The notes below the pieces were generated by a model, which worked only from the letters and a program-made list of their open reading frames with translations, did not search any database and was not told where the DNA came from. This document shows positions 5,625 through 8,447 of a stretch of DNA of 8,447 nt, piece by piece. This stretch comes from Methylophilaceae bacterium UBA7525 (lineage in GTDB: Bacteria; Pseudomonadota; Gammaproteobacteria; Burkholderiales; Methylophilaceae), in assembly GCA_002479405.1 (NCBI GenBank), contig DLMX01000126.1:1-8447 (forward strand), in the 5' to 3' direction. Made by a program: the position numbers and the translations under genes. Every line of letters starts with the position of its first letter. Position 1 is the first letter of the stretch.

Positions 5625-7358
5625 TTATTCTTCTCCCGCCAGAATCATTTCGGACAAGCCCTTGCCGTTCGGCACCATGGGGAATACGTTTTCCGTCTGG
5701 TCGGTGATGAAATTCATGAAGACGAAACGATCCTTCATGTCGAAGGCTCCCTTCAGCGCGCCTTCCACATCGGCCGGGTTGACGATGTTCATGCCGACGT
5801 GACCGTAGGATTCGGCCAGCTTGACGAAGTCCGGCAGGCTGTCCATATAGGATTCCGAATAGCGGTTCTCGTAGAAGAACTCCTGCCACTGGCGCACCAT
5901 GCCGAGATAACGGTTGTTCAGCAGGATGACCTTGATCGGCAGCCTGAACTGATGGCAGGTCGATAGTTCCTGAATATTCATCTGGATACTGCCTTCACCC
6001 GTGATGCAGGCGACCTGTGCCGTTGGATTGGCCAGCTGGCAGCCCATGGCGTACGGCAGGCCGACACCCATGGTGCCGAGGCCACCGGAATTGATCCAGC
6101 GGCGCGGTTTGTCGAATTTGTAGTATTGCGCCGCCCACATCTGATGCTGACCGACATCGGAAGTCACGTAGGCGTCGCCTTTGGTGACTTCCCACAACTT
6201 CTCGATGACATATTGCGGCTTGATCACGTCGGTGCTGTTCTTGTATACCAGCGATTTCTTTTCGCGCCAGGTATCGATCTGTTGCCACCAGGACTTGATT
6301 TCACCGGCATCCGGTGCCTTGGTTTCGGCAATCAGCAGCTCGTTCATCTCGGCCAGCACGGATTTGACGTGACCGACGATAGGCACGTCGATCTTGACGC
6401 GCTTGGAGATGGAGGAGGGGTCGACATCGACATGGATGATGGTGCGATCCTTGCTGAAGAAATGGCCGGGGTTGCCGATGACGCGGTCATCGAAGCGTGC
6501 GCCGACGGCAAGCAGCACGTCGCAGTTCTGCATGGCCATATTGGCTTCGTAGGTACCGTGCATGCCAAGCATGCCAAGGAATTGATTGTCTGTGGACGGG
6601 TAGCCGCCCAGACCCATCAGCGTGTTGGTCACCGGGTAGCCCAGCTTGCGCGCAAGCTGAACCAGTTCTTCCGCTGCGTTGCCGAGTACCACGCCGCCAC
6701 CGGTGTAGATCATGGGACGCTTGGCTTCCAGCAGCAGTTTGACTGCCTTCTTGATCTGTCCGGAATGGCCTTTCATGATCGGCGTGTAGGAGCGCATCTC
6801 TACGCTGGCCGGATACTCGAACTTGGCGAAGTGCGCCGTGATGTCTTTCGGAATGTCGACAACCACAGGGCCCGGGCGACCGGTGGCGGCAATATAGAAC
6901 GCCTTCTTGATGGTCGCGGCAATGTCCTTGACGTCCTTTACCAGGAAGTTGTGTTTAACACATGGGCGCGTGATACCGACCATATCGACTTCCTGGAATG
7001 CGTCCATGCCGATGGCTGGCGCAGGCACCTGACCGCTGATGACGACCAGCGGGATGGAATCCATGTAGGCCGTGGCAATGCCGGTGATCGCGTTGGTAGC
7101 ACCGGGGCCGGAAGTGACCAGCGCTACGCCGACTTCGCCGGTGGCACGCGCAAAAGCGTCTGCTGCATGTACTGCAGCCTGTTCGTGACGCACCAGGATG
7201 TGTTTGAAGGCATCCTGTTTGAAAATTTCATCGTAGATGTGCAGAACCGCACCGCCGGGATAGCCAAAAACGAATTTGACTTTCTCTTCCTGCAGGCAAC
7301 GAATGAGAATTTCAGCACCTGAAATCTGGTGAGAGTGTGGCGAGCTTCGGTCTTCCAT
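5625..7358 (-). CDS. ilvB: Acetolactate (acetohydroxyacid) synthase large catalytic subunit
   Basis: This 577-residue ThDP/FAD enzyme joins pyruvate with pyruvate or 2-oxobutyrate, the first common step of branched-chain amino acid synthesis; ilvI is an equivalent name. Visible in order are the N-terminal ThDP domain with GYPGGAVLHIYDE (32-44) and catalytic Glu59 (RHEQAA), the central FAD-binding domain with GARFDDRV, and the C-terminal ThDP domain. Its metal motif reads GEGSIQMN near residue 454, with Glu455 where most family members have Asp; from memory this is common in betaproteobacteria and keeps an acidic ligand, so activity is expected. The motif NNRYLGMVRQWQ is typical. Before the ATG at 7358 I see no good Shine-Dalgarno, so translation may be weak, or the start may differ slightly. 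It is the first gene of the operon and abuts ilvH. Confidence 0.97.
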   Translation of the reverse strand: MEDRSSPHSHQISGAEILIRCLQEEKVKFVFGYPGGAVLHIYDEIFKQDAFKHILVRHEQAAVHAADAFARATGEVGVALVTSGPGATNAITGIATAYMDSIPLVVISGQVPAPAIGMDAFQEVDMVGITRPCVKHNFLVKDVKDIAATIKKAFYIAATGRPGPVVVDIPKDITAHFAKFEYPASVEMRSYTPIMKGHSGQIKKAVKLLLEAKRPMIYTGGGVVLGNAAEELVQLARKLGYPVTNTLMGLGGYPSTDNQFLGMLGMHGTYEANMAMQNCDVLLAVGARFDDRVIGNPGHFFSKDRTIIHVDVDPSSISKRVKIDVPIVGHVKSVLAEMNELLIAETKAPDAGEIKSWWQQIDTWREKKSLVYKNSTDVIKPQYVIEKLWEVTKGDAYVTSDVGQHQMWAAQYYKFDKPRRWINSGGLGTMGVGLPYAMGCQLANPTAQVACITGEGSIQMNIQELSTCHQFRLPIKVILLNNRYLGMVRQWQEFFYENRYSESYMDSLPDFVKLAESYGHVGMNIVNPADVEGALKGAFDMKDRFVFMNFITDQTENVFPMVPNGKGLSEMILAGEE

Positions 7359-7395
7359 ATAGTGCTTGTTTTTACTGAGAATTATTGAACCCTAA

Positions 7396-7424
7396 ACAGT
7401 AACTGCTTGCATGATTTTGGTCAA
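7396..7424 (-). promoter_or_regulatory. Candidate promoter of the ilvBHC operon
   Basis: On the minus strand TTGACC (7419-7424) and TACTGT (7396-7401) are 17 bp apart. The -35 box is good and the -10 box poor, as expected for a regulated promoter. Start near 7389 would give a leader of only about 30 nt, too short for a leader-peptide attenuator. Confidence 0.4.
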
Positions 7425-7446
7425 GGCTAAATCCTTGCGGAATCAT
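7411..7446. repeat. Interrupted dyad overlapping the ilvB -35 box
   Basis: ATGATT (7411-7416) mirrors AATCAT (7441-7446), and CAAGG (7422-7426) mirrors CCTTG (7433-7437) around CTAAAT. The arms are spaced unequally (5 and 3 nt). The dyad covers the proposed -35 box and so could be an operator, but no known regulator motif is recognised. Confidence 0.4.
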
Positions 7447-7493
7447 GTGGCCGGAGTGCGGGGCAGCTGATGTGAGAAGTATGTTTTTCCTGC

Positions 7494-8447
7494 CTAATCA
7501 AGGGGAGAGGGAGCGACCTTGAGCAATTCTTCGATCGTGGTGATGCCTGCCGCAACTTTTTCCGCACCATTGATCATCAAGGGTTGCATGCCTTCACGGT
7601 GGGCAGCTGCACGAATGGCAGCAAGGTCCGCATTCTGCGCGATCAGTTTCTTGATGGCGGGGCTGATGGTCAGCATCTCATAGATGCCGCTGCGACCGCG
7701 ATAACCGGTCATCCTGCATTCAAGGCAGCCGACCGCTTTCTGAATCTGGTTGGGTTTGGCGATTTTCCAGGGGCTGACCAACGCATCCCAGGTATCTTGG
7801 TTGATGTCCGCCGCTTCCTTGCAGTGCGGGCAAAGTGTCCGCACCAGGCGCTGCGCCATGATGCCGATCACGGTGGAGTTGATCAGGTAGAACGGGACTT
7901 CCAGATCGAGCAGGCGGGTGATGGAGGAAGGCGCGTCATTGGTGTGCAAGGTGGAGAGCACCAGGTGGCCGGTCAGTGCCGCCTGGGTTGCCATCTCGGC
8001 AGTCTCTCCATCGCGGATTTCGCCGACCATGATGATGTCCGGATCCTGGCGCAACAGGGTGCGGATGCCGTCGGAGAAAGTCAGATCGATGTTTTGTTGA
8101 ACCTGCATCTGATTGAAGGCGGGCTCGACCATTTCGATCGGGTCTTCTACCGTGCAGACATTGACTTCTTCGGTCGCCAATTGCTTCAGTGTCGAATAGA
8201 GGGTTGTCGTTTTGCCGGAACCTGTGGGGCCGGTGACCAGAATGATGCCGTTCGGATTGGCAGTCCATTCCTTCCACAGTGCATCCTGTGCCCTGGAGAA
8301 ACCCAGCTGGATGAAGTCCTTGACCAGATTCTCCGGTGTGAAGATACGCATCACCAGTTTTTCGCCGAAAGCGGTCGGCATGGTCGACAGCCGCAATTCA
8401 ATTTCCTGGCTTTCTGCCGACAGCGTTTTGATACGGCCATCCTGCGG
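7494..8447 (-). CDS. GspE/PulE/PilB family secretion or type IV pilus assembly ATPase (5' end beyond window)
   Basis: The frame is open to the right edge, giving 317 codons of the C-terminal ATPase domain; the N-terminal half is missing. The visible part begins PQDGRIKTL. It carries the RLSTMPTAFGEKLVMRIF strand, a Walker A box GPTGSGKT (8208-8231), the Asp box CTVEDPIE, a Walker B-type motif DPDIIMVGEIRD (8010-8045) and the His box GHLVLSTLHTND. Two CxxC pairs (CPHC at 7821-7832, CLEC at 7716-7727) form the family zinc site. Such hexameric ATPases power pilus extension or type II secretion from the cytoplasmic face of the inner membrane. The core sequence is nearer to GspE than to Neisseria PilF, but the N-terminal domains needed to decide are outside. 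No other secretion gene lies beside it here. I see no clear terminator after its TAG stop. Confidence 0.93.
   Translation of the reverse strand, partial: PQDGRIKTLSAESQEIELRLSTMPTAFGEKLVMRIFTPENLVKDFIQLGFSRAQDALWKEWTANPNGIILVTGPTGSGKTTTLYSTLKQLATEEVNVCTVEDPIEMVEPAFNQMQVQQNIDLTFSDGIRTLLRQDPDIIMVGEIRDGETAEMATQAALTGHLVLSTLHTNDAPSSITRLLDLEVPFYLINSTVIGIMAQRLVRTLCPHCKEAADINQDTWDALVSPWKIAKPNQIQKAVGCLECRMTGYRGRSGIYEMLTISPAIKKLIAQNADLAAIRAAAHREGMQPLMINGAEKVAAGITTIEELLKVAPSPLD

Noticed and set aside
6126..7322. A 398-codon open frame on the plus strand
   Set aside because: It lies wholly antisense to ilvB, which has full family motifs. The antisense protein is composition-driven, rich in His, Asp, Gly and Val, with no recognisable domain.
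7359..7493. A leader peptide or attenuator before ilvB
   Set aside because: I find no small frame rich in Leu, Val or Ile codons and no terminator hairpin with a T-run in this gap.

Overview
The window looks like chromosomal DNA from a betaproteobacterium, probably of the Nitrosomonadales/Methylophilaceae type. The grounds are an estimated GC near 54 %, the gene order ilvB-ilvH-ilvC-psd, an acetolactate synthase with GEG in place of the usual GDG ThDP motif, and an RppH of proteobacterial type. A periplasmic MxaD-like SRPBCC protein hints at a methylotroph or a relative of one. The organism is inferred, not proven.

Layout from left to right. (1) 1-238, minus: 5' part of a type IV pilin gene that runs off the left edge. 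(2) 239-768: gene-poor stretch with a perfect 14-bp inverted repeat, a 200-bp MITE-like element bounded by 18-bp terminal inverted repeats and a possible TAA target duplication, and a strong terminator. (3) 769-2348, minus: two exported proteins, a seven-bladed YVTN beta-propeller followed by an MxaD-like SRPBCC protein, with a good sigma-70 promoter at 2418-2447. (4) 2536-3075, plus: rppH, converging on (5) 3104-3952, minus: psd. (6) 4076-7358, minus: the ilvB-ilvH-ilvC operon, closed by a strong terminator at 4008-4042. (7) 7494-8447, minus: C-terminal half of a GspE/PulE/PilB secretion or pilus ATPase that runs off the right edge.

How the genes work together: ilvB and ilvH encode the two subunits of acetohydroxyacid synthase and ilvC the next enzyme of valine/isoleucine synthesis; they are nearly abutting and probably one transcript. 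psd lies directly downstream but behind the ilvC terminator, with its own possible -10 box. The propeller and SRPBCC genes probably form a periplasmic pair. The pilin and the ATPase sit at opposite ends with 7 kb of unrelated genes between them, so a shared machine is possible but not shown.

Most genes are ordinary housekeeping genes. The least explained item is the 200-bp element at 499-698, whose terminal repeats each carry a Shine-Dalgarno-like GGAGG and an ATG opening inward, so that each strand has an uninterrupted 57-codon frame that closes inside the opposite repeat. I see no large undescribed multi-gene system here.
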